Both the position numbers and the translations under genes were made by a program. DNA of 64,000 bases, taken from contig NZ_SACL01000005.1 in assembly GCF_004005855.1 (NCBI RefSeq), forward strand, positions 186,001 through 250,000. The letters are read 5' to 3'. This document shows positions 53,234 through 62,450 of the stretch, in pieces. The notes under the pieces are model-generated. The model worked only from the letters and a program-made list of their open reading frames with translations, ran no database searches and was not told where the DNA came from. The number at the start of each line of letters is the position of its first letter. The first letter of the stretch is position 1. The DNA comes from Rhodovarius crocodyli (GTDB taxonomy: Bacteria > Pseudomonadota > Alphaproteobacteria > Acetobacterales > Acetobacteraceae).

Positions 53234-54097
53234 TCAGGCCCGGGCGCGGCGCCGGTAGCGCTCGATGGCGGCATTCAGCTCCGCCCCCAGCAGAATCACG
53301 TAGACGCTGACATACATCCAGGTCATCAGCGCCACGACCGCGCCCAGCGCGCCGTACATGGCGCTGTAATTGGCGAAATACGTGACGTAGAAGGAGAAGG
53401 CGGCCGAGGCCACGAGCCACAGCAGCGTGGCCGAGACCGCCCCCGCCGAGAACACCCGCCAATAGCGCGGCGGCCGGTTGGGGCCGAAGCGGTAGAGCAT
53501 CGAGATCGCGATCAGCACCGCCACCAGCAGCAGCGACAGGGAGCTGAGGCGCAGCAGCAGCGATTCGCCGATGGTCAGCCCGATCATGTGCAGGCCCGTC
53601 GGCAGCGCCACCAGCAAGCCCAGCCCCACCACCACCGCCAGCACCGCCCCCAGCGTCAGCATGAAGGCCGTCAGGTAGAAGGCGAGCACGCCGCGCCCCT
53701 CGGTCTGGCCATGGGCCATGTTCAGCGCGCCCAGCAGCGCCCGCACCCCGGCCGAGGCCGACCACAGCGCGATCGCGCCGCCGATGACGGCGCTCAGCTT
53801 CAGATCCTCACGCGGGGTCAGCACCAGCTCGCGCACGCGCCCGGCAATCAGCTGGAAGCTCGATTCGGGCAACAGCCGCTGCAGCACGGCCAGCTGGGGC
53901 TCGATGGTATTGAGGTCGAACCCGATGCCGTAGATGGAGATGGCGAGCGACAAGGCCGGAAAGATCGCCAGCATCGCGTAGAAGGCACAGCCCGCCGCCA
54001 CCAGGGAAATCTGGTCCGAGGTCGCCACGTTCCATGCCTGCAGCCAGACGGCCACGGGCGCGGGTTCGGGTGCCGCGGTTGCGGTATCTTCTGCCAT
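53234..54097 (-). CDS. YihY/BrkB-family membrane protein
   Basis: A 287-residue inner-membrane protein with about six hydrophobic segments. YihY-family pieces are LVAAGCAFYAMLAIFPALSLAI (about 35-56), VIGGAIALWSASAGVRALLGALN, the FGPNRPPRYW loop and VTYFANYSAMYGALGAVVALMTWMYVSVYVILLGAELNA. The role is unknown despite the old virulence-factor label. ATG 54097 is preferred to 54163 because AGAAGG lies just before it. Confidence 0.88.
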   Translation of the reverse strand: MAEDTATAAPEPAPVAVWLQAWNVATSDQISLVAAGCAFYAMLAIFPALSLAISIYGIGFDLNTIEPQLAVLQRLLPESSFQLIAGRVRELVLTPREDLKLSAVIGGAIALWSASAGVRALLGALNMAHGQTEGRGVLAFYLTAFMLTLGAVLAVVVGLGLLVALPTGLHMIGLTIGESLLLRLSSLSLLLVAVLIAISMLYRFGPNRPPRYWRVFSAGAVSATLLWLVASAAFSFYVTYFANYSAMYGALGAVVALMTWMYVSVYVILLGAELNAAIERYRRRARA

Positions 54098-54183
54098 CAC
54101 CTTCTCTTTCTCTCGGTACTTCTTGGCATTGTAACGCCCCCGGCACCTCGCGCGTTGATCCATCGCTTCGCAGAGGATCGCCC

Positions 54184-55917
54184 ATGGCCCCCTTCGGTCC
54201 GACTTACACCTTCCAGCAGCGGGAGCCCTGGCCGGTGCGTGCCATGCTGCTGCTGGCCGCGGTGCTGGTGCTGTACTGGGGGCGCAGCATCCTGGCGCCG
54301 CTGGCGCTGGCGCTGCTGCTGACGGTTGCCGCGCTGCCCTTCGCGGAATGGCTGGAATCGAAGGGCGTGCCGCGCTGGCTGTCCGTCTCCGCCGTGCTGC
54401 TGGGGTTGCTGGGCATCATCCTGGGGCTGGCCGGGCTGATCGCCACCCAGGTGGTGGCGCTGGCGGCGGAACTGCCGCGCTATGAAACGGTGCTGCGGGA
54501 GAAACTCTCGCTGTTGAGCAGCGAGACGGGCGCCTTCGACCGGCTGTTCCGCATGCTGGGGCGCCTGGGGGCGGTGCTGGATACACCGGCCGCGGCGAAC
54601 CAGCCGGTGGTGCGCCTGGCCTCGGCGCCCGAGGCACCGTTCCATACGGTGATGACGGCGGCCCAGATGGTGCTGGCGCCGGTCGCCACCCTGTTCATCA
54701 CGCTGCTGCTGATGGGTTTCCTGCTGGCGCAGCGTGAGGACGCGCGCGACCGGGTGCTGCGCCTAGCCGGGCTGCAGGACATGCACCGCACCACGCGCGC
54801 CATGGGCGATGCGACCAGCCGGCTCGGGCGGTATCTGCTGGCCCAGGTGGCGGTGAACGGCGCCTATGGCGTGGTCATCGGCACCGGGCTGTGGCTCATC
54901 GGCCTGCCCAATGCGCCCTTGTGGGGCGCGCTGGCCTTCGGGCTGCGCTTCGTGCCCTTCATCGGCACGCCGCTCGCGGTGCTGTTCCCGCTGATGCTGT
55001 CGCTGGCCATCGACCCGGGCTGGGGCAGCGCGGTCGCCACCGGCGCGCTGTTCGCCATCGTGGCCATGATCACGGCCTATGGGCTGGAACCCATGGTCTA
55101 TCGCGCCAGCATCGGCATCGCGCCGCTGGCCCATGTGGTGTCGCTGGCCTTCTGGGGCCTGCTGTGGGGGCCTCTGGGCCTGGTGCTGGCCCCGGCGCTG
55201 ACGGCCGGCCTCGTCATCCTCGGGCGGCATGTGCCCGGGCTGGGCTTCCTGGACGTGATGCTGGGCGCGGGAGAGCCGCTGACCACCGAGACGCGCTTCT
55301 ATCAGCGGCTGCTGGCGGGCGACGCGCGCGCCGCCGGGCGCATCCTGGCCGTGGGCGGCGCGCATGAGGGGATCGAGACCCTGGTCATGCCCGCCATCGC
55401 CCGCATCGCGGCGGAGCGCGGACAGGAAGGCTTCACCCCCGCGCTGGCCACCACCGCCGCGCGCACGCTGCTGCGCGTGCTGGATGAGGCGAGCGAGGAT
55501 ACGGGCCTGCCGCCGGTGCTGCTGGTGCTGCCGGCCGGCGGCGCGCTGGACCGCGCGGCGGCGGCGGGTGTGGCACTCGCGCTGACCGAGGCCGGCTATC
55601 CGGTCACGGACGACCCCGCGGCCTGCCCGCGCGCCGACGCCACCATCCTGGTCGTGGCCAGCCACGCGACCACCCACCGCCTGTCACGCGCGATGGCGCA
55701 GGCGCGCGGCCTGTCGTACCGCCTCGTGGTCTATGCCGCGACGCCCGATGCCGAGCAGGCGCTGGTCGCGTCCGGGCTGTCGGGAGAGGTGGACGGGCCG
55801 GTTGCCGTGTCGTCCATCTCCTCGCTGATGGCGGGCATCGAGGCGGCGATCCCGTCCAGCACCGTGACCGTGACGTCCACCGAAAGCCCGGAGAAATCCT
55901 CCGCCTTGCCGATATAG
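54184..55917 (+). CDS. AI-2E-family permease with C-terminal extension
   Basis: A 577-residue PerM/AI-2E transporter-family protein. About eight hydrophobic segments cover residues 20-345 (LLLAAVLVLYWGRSILAPLAL; LLGLLGIILGLAGLIATQVVALA; GLPNAPLWGALAFGLRFVPFIGTPLAVLFP; HVVSLAFWGLLWGPLGLVLAPAL). A further ~210-residue soluble extension includes VLLVLPAGG and TILVVASHATTHRLSR. The substrate is not known. Its last 187 bases overlap the 3' end of the opposing transglutaminase gene. ATG 54184 is used. Confidence 0.85.
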   Translation: MAPFGPTYTFQQREPWPVRAMLLLAAVLVLYWGRSILAPLALALLLTVAALPFAEWLESKGVPRWLSVSAVLLGLLGIILGLAGLIATQVVALAAELPRYETVLREKLSLLSSETGAFDRLFRMLGRLGAVLDTPAAANQPVVRLASAPEAPFHTVMTAAQMVLAPVATLFITLLLMGFLLAQREDARDRVLRLAGLQDMHRTTRAMGDATSRLGRYLLAQVAVNGAYGVVIGTGLWLIGLPNAPLWGALAFGLRFVPFIGTPLAVLFPLMLSLAIDPGWGSAVATGALFAIVAMITAYGLEPMVYRASIGIAPLAHVVSLAFWGLLWGPLGLVLAPALTAGLVILGRHVPGLGFLDVMLGAGEPLTTETRFYQRLLAGDARAAGRILAVGGAHEGIETLVMPAIARIAAERGQEGFTPALATTAARTLLRVLDEASEDTGLPPVLLVLPAGGALDRAAAAGVALALTEAGYPVTDDPAACPRADATILVVASHATTHRLSRAMAQARGLSYRLVVYAATPDAEQALVASGLSGEVDGPVAVSSISSLMAGIEAAIPSSTVTVTSTESPEKSSALPI

Positions 55918-56732
55918 CCGCCGGAGATCGGGCTGGCCTGCTCGGGCATGCGGGTGCTGCCCACGCGGATCAGGTTGTCGCCCGCGATCAGCCCGTTGGT
56001 GGGGTCGAATTCCAGCCAGCCGGCGCCGGGCAGGTAGATGGCGCACCAGGCATGGGTGGCACCGCCGCCCACCACCCCTGTCGAGGCGCCGTCATAGAGG
56101 TAGCCCGTGACGAATTTCGCAGCCAGGCCGAGGCAGCGCGCGGCCTCCATCATCAACAGCGCGAAGTCCCGGCAGGTGCCGGTGCCCAGCGCGATGGTGT
56201 CGGCCGGGCATTGGGTGCCTTCCTCGGCCCGGGCGGCATAGGTGAATTCGGCCTGGATGGCGCGGGTCATCGCCTCCAGCATCGCGAGCGTGCCGGTGTT
56301 CTCGGCACCCTGGATGAAGCGGCGCGCCCAGCCATCCACCACGCGACCAGGGTCGGGCGTCTGGCGCTCGGCCTTGCGCGCGAGGTCGGGCACCTCCTCC
56401 ATCGCGTAGGAGAATGGGAAGTGCTCGGCGGCGGGATCGAGCGTGGCCGCGGGCAGCTCCGGGCCCGCCGGATAATGCGTCAGTTCCAGCTCTGAGGTGA
56501 TGACGAGCCGTTCCGTCAGCACCGAGGGGTCCCATTCCAGCAGGCAGAGCGAATTGCCGAACACGTCATGCGCCCAGCGGGTGACGGCGGGCGGCGGCTC
56601 CACGGTCAGGGTGGCGGCATGCAGGCGCAGGTCGTGGCTGTCCTGCGGCCGCACCATCAGCCGGTGCGGCGAGAGGCCGACCGGCCGGTTATAGGCATAG
56701 GCCGTGCGATGCATGACCGTGAGATGGGCCAT
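55731..56732 (-). CDS. Transglutaminase-like cysteine peptidase family protein
   Basis: A 333-residue cytoplasmic protein with the bacterial transglutaminase N-terminal region (HRTAYAYNRPVGLSPHRLMVRP) and the core triad Cys187 (LGTGTCRDFALL), His227 (ATHAWC) and Asp243 (LEFDPTNG). These proteins often lie beside circularly permuted ATP-grasp/alpha-E genes; none is in the window. The recognisable fold ends near residue 290, and the remaining low-complexity tail is encoded in the overlap with the AI-2E gene. Confidence 0.88.
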   Translation of the reverse strand: MAHLTVMHRTAYAYNRPVGLSPHRLMVRPQDSHDLRLHAATLTVEPPPAVTRWAHDVFGNSLCLLEWDPSVLTERLVITSELELTHYPAGPELPAATLDPAAEHFPFSYAMEEVPDLARKAERQTPDPGRVVDGWARRFIQGAENTGTLAMLEAMTRAIQAEFTYAARAEEGTQCPADTIALGTGTCRDFALLMMEAARCLGLAAKFVTGYLYDGASTGVVGGGATHAWCAIYLPGAGWLEFDPTNGLIAGDNLIRVGSTRMPEQASPISGGYIGKAEDFSGLSVDVTVTVLDGIAASMPAISEEMDDTATGPSTSPDSPDATSACSASGVAA

Positions 56733-56845
56733 TGTCGGCTCCTGTTGGCGTCAGGTGCGGAACGTTCGGCCCTGAGGCCGGTTGGATCGCAACCTAGCGC
56801 CGCAGATGGCGTTTCCATTCCCGGAAGCCAATAAGGAAACCTGAA

Positions 56846-57016
56846 ATGTTCGCGATCCTGCCCGTCCCCGTTCCGGTCCGCACCCCCGCCGGCCAGGCGA
56901 TGGCCCGCTTCGCGCTGATGCCCGAGCACAAGGACGAGCCCTGCTGGGTGATCTACCGCAGCGAGACGGGCGGCTGGTTCACCGCCATGGTGGAAGGCGG
57001 CGAACTGCCGCGCTGA
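56846..57016 (+). CDS. Small conserved-looking hypothetical protein
   Basis: A 56-codon ORF with ATG preceded by AAGGAAA. It encodes MFAILPVPVPVRTPAGQAMA, then RFALMPEHKDEPCWVIYRSE and TGGWFTAMVEGGELPR, a compact sequence with no low complexity. It is followed directly by a strong terminator, which supports its being a real transcribed gene. Function unknown. Confidence 0.6.
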   Translation: MFAILPVPVPVRTPAGQAMARFALMPEHKDEPCWVIYRSETGGWFTAMVEGGELPR

Positions 57017-57042
57017 GGGAGGGCAAGCCCTCCCTTTTTTTT
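57017..57042 (+). terminator. Rho-independent terminator after small ORF
   Basis: GGGAGGGC / AA / GCCCTCCC (tip pair opens) is followed by eight T residues. One of the strongest terminators in the window. Confidence 0.93.
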
Positions 57043-57047
57043 CGCGC

Positions 57048-58031
57048 CTATTGCGCGCGCGCGCCGGAACGCTCGACCACCTGGGCCCAGTGCGGGATGT
57101 CCGCGGCCAGACGCGCCCGCATGTCCTCGGGGCCGCCGAGCATCATGGTGAAGCCCATGCCCTCGATACGGGCACGCATCTCCGGGGTGTCGGTCACGGC
57201 CCGGATCTCCCGGTACAGCCGGTCGATGACGGCGGGCGGGGTGCGGGCGGACACCACAACCCCATACCAGGTCGTGCTGACGAAGCCCGGCATGTTGCAG
57301 GCCTCCGCGATGGTCGGAATCTCAGGCAGGGTCGGCACGCGCTGCGCCGAGGTGATGCCGAGCAGCCGCACCTTGCCCTGGCGCCAGTCATCCAGCACCG
57401 GCCCGGACTGATAGAAGAACAGGTCCGCATCGCCCTGATACAGCGCCGTCATGGCGAAGGGCCCGCCGCGATACGGCACATGCACCATCTGCAGGCCGGC
57501 CGCCGAGGCGAACTGCGCGGCCGCCAGGTGGGTCGAGGCGCCGATCCCGCTGCTGGCGTAGTTGAGCTGCCCGGGGCGCGCCCGCGCGATCGAGATCAGC
57601 GCCTGGCAATCGGTGTAGGCCGGGCGGCGCTCGGTGCTGGTGACCAGCACGTTCGGCACCTCGAACAGCGTCATTACCGGGGCAAGCTCGGTCTGGGTGT
57701 CGATCGGCATGCTGGGCATGACGGCGCGGTTGATGGCCAGCATGGCCGAGGTGGCCGCGAGCACGGTGGTGCCGTCCGGCGCGGAACGGGCGGTGGCCTC
57801 CATGGCGATATTGCCCGAGGCGCCGGTGCGGGCCTCCACCGCCACCGGCACGCCCAGCGCGCGCGACAGCGGCTCCTGGATCAGGCGCCAGTAGATGTCG
57901 CCCTGGGTGCCGGCGGGAAATCCGCCCATCAGCAGAACCGGGCGATTGGGCAGATTCGTCTGCTGGGCCCGCACGGCGGGCGCCGCCATGCAGAGCGCCG
58001 CTGCGGCGGCAAGAATCAGGCGGCTTCGCAT
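57048..58031 (-). CDS. Tripartite tricarboxylate transporter (Bug) receptor 4, divergent
   Basis: A 327-residue Bug-family receptor with signal peptide MRSRLILAAAAALCMAAPAVRA. The usual PFPPGGxxD loop is replaced by LMGGFPAGTQGDIYWRLI, but GASGNIAMEATARSAPDG, YASSGIGASTHLAAAQFA and VPYRGGPFAMTALYQG keep the family frame. The altered loop suggests a different ligand. It stands alone on the minus strand between two strand-opposed neighbours. Confidence 0.85.
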   Translation of the reverse strand: MRSRLILAAAAALCMAAPAVRAQQTNLPNRPVLLMGGFPAGTQGDIYWRLIQEPLSRALGVPVAVEARTGASGNIAMEATARSAPDGTTVLAATSAMLAINRAVMPSMPIDTQTELAPVMTLFEVPNVLVTSTERRPAYTDCQALISIARARPGQLNYASSGIGASTHLAAAQFASAAGLQMVHVPYRGGPFAMTALYQGDADLFFYQSGPVLDDWRQGKVRLLGITSAQRVPTLPEIPTIAEACNMPGFVSTTWYGVVVSARTPPAVIDRLYREIRAVTDTPEMRARIEGMGFTMMLGGPEDMRARLAADIPHWAQVVERSGARAQ

Positions 58032-58185
58032 CTCAACCTCATTTCGGTCAATTCTGGGCCGTGTGCTTGGTCGGGGCCGGTATTCCGGTTCGCGCCCGTG
58101 GCAATTGTTACGGTGAGGTTATCGGGGCGGCAATGCTTTCGTGCGAAGGCGTGTTCTGGGCATAGCGGTTATGTAGCCGGGCGCG

Positions 58186-60447
58186 TCATGCCAGCACGAT
58201 GCCGCCCTCGATCCAGCCCATGGTGTGGACGCGGAACTCATAGCTTTCCGCGAAGCCGATCACTACCTGGACGCGGCTTTCGAGGCCCTGGTCCAGCCGG
58301 CTGGTCCAATGGGCATAGCCATCGGCATCAGGCGCGCGGCCCAGCACGTTGTTGTACAGCAGGGACACGAACTGGGTGTTGGTCGTCGCGCCGTAAACGG
58401 TCTGGAACTCGGCACTGTCCAGGAAGCCCGGCACGATCTCCTCATAGGAGAGCCCCTCGCTCATACGGCCGCGCCAATGGACCAGACCGTATTCTTCCGG
58501 GTGGCGGCCGAGCGTAGCCTGGTACAGCCGCGCGATGGATGCCGTCAGCTCATCCTGATCCCAGATGCTGCTCGCGATCTCATTGCCGAAGCGGTTCTTG
58601 TACTCCGGGCTATCCGTGAAGCCCGCAAGCACTGAGCCCCGGCCAAGCGCCCCGCTGTTCAGCGCAGTGAGCCAGCTGTTGAAGCCATAGACGTCGGGCG
58701 CGCGGCTCAGCACATCGGTGTAGAGGTAGGCGACGAACTCGCTGTTGGTCTGGTTGCCGTGGAGGAGGCGGAACTCCTCGGAATTGACGAAGGCCCCGCC
58801 GATGGTTTCCAGGCTTACCCCCGCCTGGCGCTGCGCGATCCAGTGGTTGAGGCTCATCGGGTCCGGCGCGCGGCCCAGCGCCGCGTGAAACAGGCGCGCC
58901 ACCTGCATGGCGGGGTCCGAGGGGTCCAGCACCAGCCTGCCGTCGGTGAAGCTGAAGCTCTCGATGCCGGTGAATGTGGTGGTGCCGGTGGCATTGCTGA
59001 GCGTGCCCTTCAGCGCAGGCACGATGACGCCGCCCTGGATGGTGGTGCCGTCGGTCTGGAAGGCGCTGGTGCCGGCACGGCGAGGGCCCGACAGGTACAA
59101 CGTGTCGCTGCCGGCCCCGCCGGCCGCCGTGTCCATGCCGCTGCCGACATACAGGCGGTCATTGCCGTCGCCGCCGCTCAAGCTGTCATTGCCCGCGCCG
59201 CCCAGCAGCACGTCATCGCCCGAGGCGCCGCGCAGGTCGTCGTCGCCGTCCCCGCCTTCCAGCCGATCCGCCAGGCTGGAACCGGACAGGATGTTGTTGT
59301 CGGCATTGCCGATGAACCAGGCCGCGCCCCCGCCCCAGGCAAAAAGGTTCTCGACGCTCAGCAGCGTGTCGTTGCCCGCGGCCGTCCGCTGCGGCCCCGT
59401 CTGGTCAAGCCTGATCGCATAGCCCGCCAGGGGGCTTATATAGAGGCTGTCGGTTCCTTCGCCGCCGTTGATCACATCATCGCCGCTGCCACCGACGAGA
59501 ATATCGTTACCGGCGCCCGCATCGATGTTGACCGATTGCAGGCCGGTGAAGGAACGCAGGTCCCCGAGATCGTCGTTACCCGCGCTGAGGGTCAGTTGCA
59601 TAATCTCGGGCAGCGGGCGGTCCTGCCCGGTCGGGTAACGGTAGATGAGTTCCATCTGCAGCCCCTCGGCCGTGGTGAGCCAGACGGAGCTGAAGGGCAG
59701 GCTGGGCGTGGAACTCGGATCCTGCTTGATGAACACCCGGCTGGCCTGGCTGAGATCGGCGATCAGCCGGTCGGTGCCGTTGCCGGCATTGAAGCTCGTC
59801 ACGCCGATGGCGGTGTGGTCGATGATGAGGGTGTCGTCGCCCTCTCCGGTGGAGATTGCGGCCCGGACGGAGCCTGTCACGCCCCGCACGATGACGGTGT
59901 CGTTGCCGAGGCCAGTGGCGAAGCTGCCCGAGACCGAACCACTCACCCCCTCGAAGGTCAGTGTGTCGTTGCCGGTACCGAGCGTGAGCTGATGGCTCTC
60001 GAAATTGGTGAAGGTGGTGCCGCCGACCATGAACACGGTGCCCGCCATGCTCAGGAACAGCGCGACCGCCGTGTTCCATGTCCAGTTCAGCGTATCGGCG
60101 CCGGTGCCGCCGTCCAGATAGTCATTGCCGCCGGAGGTGCCGCTGACCCTGTCATCGCCGGCGCCGCCGTCAACCCGGTCATTGCCCGGACCGAAAAGCT
60201 GGGTGGTGAAGACGTCGTTCCCGGAGCCGCCGGTCAGGTCATAGGCGCTGTAGACGAAGGGCCAGGGGTCCACGGCATTGGCCGTGGTCTTCCAGGCGAT
60301 TCCATTGGCGGTATCGGGATTGGTGCCCGTCGCGAAGTAACGCCAAAGCGCGTCGCTGTAATAGGAAAAGGGCAGTGTTTCCGCACTGCCGTCGAACACG
60401 AGGGTCTGGCCGCTCCCGGTGGGCGGGGGCGCGTATGCGATGGCCAT
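58186..60447 (-). CDS. RTX calcium-binding protein with DUF4214 repeats
   Basis: A 753-residue acidic protein. Two blocks of GGxGxDxxx nonapeptides occur (near 75-115, GGAGDDRVSG, and about 330-460, including GGSGDDVINGGEGTDSLY and GGDGNDRLYV), which bind Ca2+ after export. The C-terminal third carries three DUF4214-type modules (LFHAALGRAPDPMSLNHWIA; LYQATLGRHPEEYGLVHWRG; LYNNVLGRAPDADGYAHWTS), found in S-layer and adhesin proteins. There is no N-terminal signal, consistent with type I export. ATG 60447 is preceded by GGAGAGG. Confidence 0.87.
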   Translation of the reverse strand: MAIAYAPPPTGSGQTLVFDGSAETLPFSYYSDALWRYFATGTNPDTANGIAWKTTANAVDPWPFVYSAYDLTGGSGNDVFTTQLFGPGNDRVDGGAGDDRVSGTSGGNDYLDGGTGADTLNWTWNTAVALFLSMAGTVFMVGGTTFTNFESHQLTLGTGNDTLTFEGVSGSVSGSFATGLGNDTVIVRGVTGSVRAAISTGEGDDTLIIDHTAIGVTSFNAGNGTDRLIADLSQASRVFIKQDPSSTPSLPFSSVWLTTAEGLQMELIYRYPTGQDRPLPEIMQLTLSAGNDDLGDLRSFTGLQSVNIDAGAGNDILVGGSGDDVINGGEGTDSLYISPLAGYAIRLDQTGPQRTAAGNDTLLSVENLFAWGGGAAWFIGNADNNILSGSSLADRLEGGDGDDDLRGASGDDVLLGGAGNDSLSGGDGNDRLYVGSGMDTAAGGAGSDTLYLSGPRRAGTSAFQTDGTTIQGGVIVPALKGTLSNATGTTTFTGIESFSFTDGRLVLDPSDPAMQVARLFHAALGRAPDPMSLNHWIAQRQAGVSLETIGGAFVNSEEFRLLHGNQTNSEFVAYLYTDVLSRAPDVYGFNSWLTALNSGALGRGSVLAGFTDSPEYKNRFGNEIASSIWDQDELTASIARLYQATLGRHPEEYGLVHWRGRMSEGLSYEEIVPGFLDSAEFQTVYGATTNTQFVSLLYNNVLGRAPDADGYAHWTSRLDQGLESRVQVVIGFAESYEFRVHTMGWIEGGIVLA

Positions 60448-60815
60448 GACCTCTCCATTCTGCTTGCAGGCATTTCGAGGAAGCCGACCGAATGAGGCGG
60501 CACCCCAAATATTACCGATAAGTTTTTTTAATGTGCCTTTCCATACACGATTCCGACAAGGCAACTGCGATCATCGACATGACGATTTCATGGTGAATGG
60601 CCGGCCCGCATCATCATTCATTTCAAGGAGAAGCCGTGCCTTCAGGGTACGGCGCTTCGGTTGTGCCAGAGCAGAACAACGAGCTAGGACCCGGCGCATG
60701 ATCATCCGCGCCGAGACGGAGCGGCGCCGGGCGATCATCGAGACCATGCGCAGCCCGATCGGTTATCCCGGTTGAGGGACGACTTCCTGGAGGAATGCTG
60801 TGATGTTGGGAAAAC
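60448..60815. other. Intergenic region upstream of RTX gene
   Basis: A 368-base gap, AT-richer than the genome, between the RTX gene and tRNA-Asn. A promoter for the RTX gene should lie here; an AAAAAAAC tract on the minus strand (around 60517-60524) is the most notable element. Two tiny overlapping ORFs on the plus strand (GTG 60636, 21 codons, with AAGGAG; ATG 60698, 25 codons) are possible but unsupported. Nothing else is visible. Confidence 0.5.
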
Positions 60816-60890
60816 TGGCTCCGGCGGTTGGATTCGAACCAACGACCAACGGATTAACAGTCCGCTGCGCTACCGCTGCGCCACGCCGGA
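60816..60890 (-). tRNA. tRNA-Asn (anticodon GUU)
   Basis: On the minus strand, acceptor TCCGGCG/CGCCGGA, D arm GCGCAGCGGTAGCGC, anticodon loop CTGTTAA with GTT, and T arm TTGG-TTCGAAT-CCAA fold into a standard cloverleaf. CCA is encoded at 60816-60818. Confidence 0.95.
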
Positions 60891-61019
60891 TCAGCCGTGG
60901 GCGGCCGTATAACAGTGCCTGTCGGGTCTGAAAACCCCGCCTTGGCAGAAAAGCGTTCGTGAAGCGCATGTGATGCGGATCGCCTGCTATGTTCCGGCCG
61001 CATCGATGGGGACGGCATC

Positions 61020-61598
61020 ATGAAGCGACGCCATGGGAGAGCGGCTCGGGCCGCTCTCATCTGCCTGGCATTGGCGGCCTGCACGGCCGCCCCTGTTCCC
61101 CTTCCTCCCCTCGAACCCGATGCGCTGCCGGCCTCGGACGACCTGATGCGGCGCCTGATCGAGGCAGCAAGGCCCGGCGGGCTGAGCGACCGTGCCCGCT
61201 CCGAGCGGCTGCTGGGCCTGCGCTGGGTCGAGGCGCTGACGCCCAACGGGCAACCCATGCTTTCCGCCCGCCCCGGCACACGCTGGCTGCGATATCCGGA
61301 TCTGCCGATGCAGGCCCTGCTGACCGTAACCCCCGAGCGGACGACGCTGCGGCTGCTGATGACCACCACGGGGCTGTGCCTTTCGGTCGAGCAGGTGATG
61401 CGCGCGGTCGAGGGGCCGGGCAGCTGGTCAGAGGCCTGGTCCGAACCTCAGGCCCGGATGGTGACCGGCTGGCAGGTGGAGCCGCGGACGCCCGACGGCA
61501 CGCGCTGGCGCTTCAGCATCGAGGGAACCGACCGCGCGCCCGCCGCCTGCATCAGCGCCATCACCGCAAGCCAGCCGACGGCCGGCACAGCGTCCTAG
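61020..61598 (+). CDS. Putative lipoprotein of unknown function
   Basis: A 192-residue protein with a lipoprotein signal: MKRRHGRAARAALICLALAAC, lipobox LAAC with Cys21. The mature part is one domain with strands GTRWLRYPDLPMQALLTVTPE and TTGLCLSVEQVMRAVEG; no family is recognised. It lies between two tRNA genes on the opposite strand, with no co-directional neighbour. Confidence 0.75.
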   Translation: MKRRHGRAARAALICLALAACTAAPVPLPPLEPDALPASDDLMRRLIEAARPGGLSDRARSERLLGLRWVEALTPNGQPMLSARPGTRWLRYPDLPMQALLTVTPERTTLRLLMTTTGLCLSVEQVMRAVEGPGSWSEAWSEPQARMVTGWQVEPRTPDGTRWRFSIEGTDRAPAACISAITASQPTAGTAS

Positions 61599-61621
61599 AG
61601 AACAGAAGCGGGAGGGGAAAT

Positions 61622-61695
61622 TGGAGGTCCGAGCCGGAATCGAACCGGCGTTGGGGGATTTGCAGTCCCGTGCCTAGCCACTCGGCCATCGGACC
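61622..61695 (-). tRNA. tRNA-Cys (anticodon GCA)
   Basis: On the minus strand, acceptor GGTCCGA/TCGGACC, anticodon loop CTGCAAA with GCA, T arm GCCGG-TTCGATT-CCGGC, discriminator T, and encoded CCA at 61622-61624. Confidence 0.95.
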
Positions 61696-61788
61696 TCACG
61701 GGCGCCTGTATCCTTCGGGAGGCGCCCATGGTCAAGCGCCCCCTGGCGGGACTATAACGCGAAGCAGCAATTCTGAAGGCGGGCCGGC

Positions 61789-62445
61789 ATGGATTACGCG
61801 GAAGCACGCAAGCATATGGTGGATGGGCAGCTTCGCCCGAACAAGGTGACGGAGCCTTCGCTGCTGGCCGCCTTCGGCCGCATCGGGCGGGAAGGCTTCG
61901 TGCCCGCCGCCCTGCGGGCCCGGGCCTATGCCGATGACGTCGCCCCGATCGGGCCCGGCCGCGCCCTGACCTCTCCCATGGTGCTGGCCCGGCTGATCCA
62001 GGCCGCGAAGCCCCGGCTGGGCCGCAAGGCGCTGATCGTCGGCGCGGGCTCGGGTTATTCGGCCGCGATCCTGGCGGAAATGGGCCTGGTGGTCACGGCG
62101 GTCGAATCGGACGCCGATCTGGTCGCCGCCGCCCGCCCGCTGCTGGCCGCCGCCATTCCGGGCGCCCAACCCAGCGTGGTCCAGGCCGAGCTGACCGAGG
62201 GCAACGCCGCCGGCGCGCCCTATGACATGATCCTGATCGACGGCGCCGTGCCCGAGATCCCGGCCTCGCTGATCGCCCAGCTGGCCGATGGCGGGTCGCT
62301 GGTGACGGTGCTGAGCGAGCCGGGCCGCGCGCCGCGCGCCGTGCTGGGCACCAAGTCCGGCGCCGGCTTCCATGTGCAGCGCCTGTTCGACGCCCATGCG
62401 CCCGCCCTGCCCGGCCTGAAGAAAGAGCCGGCCTTTGCCTTGTAA
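61789..62445 (+). CDS. pcm: Protein-L-isoaspartate O-methyltransferase
   Basis: A 218-residue SAM-dependent methyltransferase that repairs isoaspartyl residues. The PCMT signature includes ARKHMVDGQLRPNKV at the start, the SAM-binding ALIVGAGSGYSAAILAEMG (about 84-102), and YDMILIDGAVPEIP. Alphaproteobacterial members are a little divergent and sit just upstream of tolC, as here. The true substrate in these bacteria is less certain than in Escherichia coli. Confidence 0.88.
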   Translation: MDYAEARKHMVDGQLRPNKVTEPSLLAAFGRIGREGFVPAALRARAYADDVAPIGPGRALTSPMVLARLIQAAKPRLGRKALIVGAGSGYSAAILAEMGLVVTAVESDADLVAAARPLLAAAIPGAQPSVVQAELTEGNAAGAPYDMILIDGAVPEIPASLIAQLADGGSLVTVLSEPGRAPRAVLGTKSGAGFHVQRLFDAHAPALPGLKKEPAFAL

Positions 62446-62450
62446 TTGAT

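Noticed and set aside
59085-60495. Large plus-strand frame opposite the RTX gene
   Set aside because: Complement of the repetitive Asp/Gly codons; the minus strand encodes clear RTX and DUF4214 modules.
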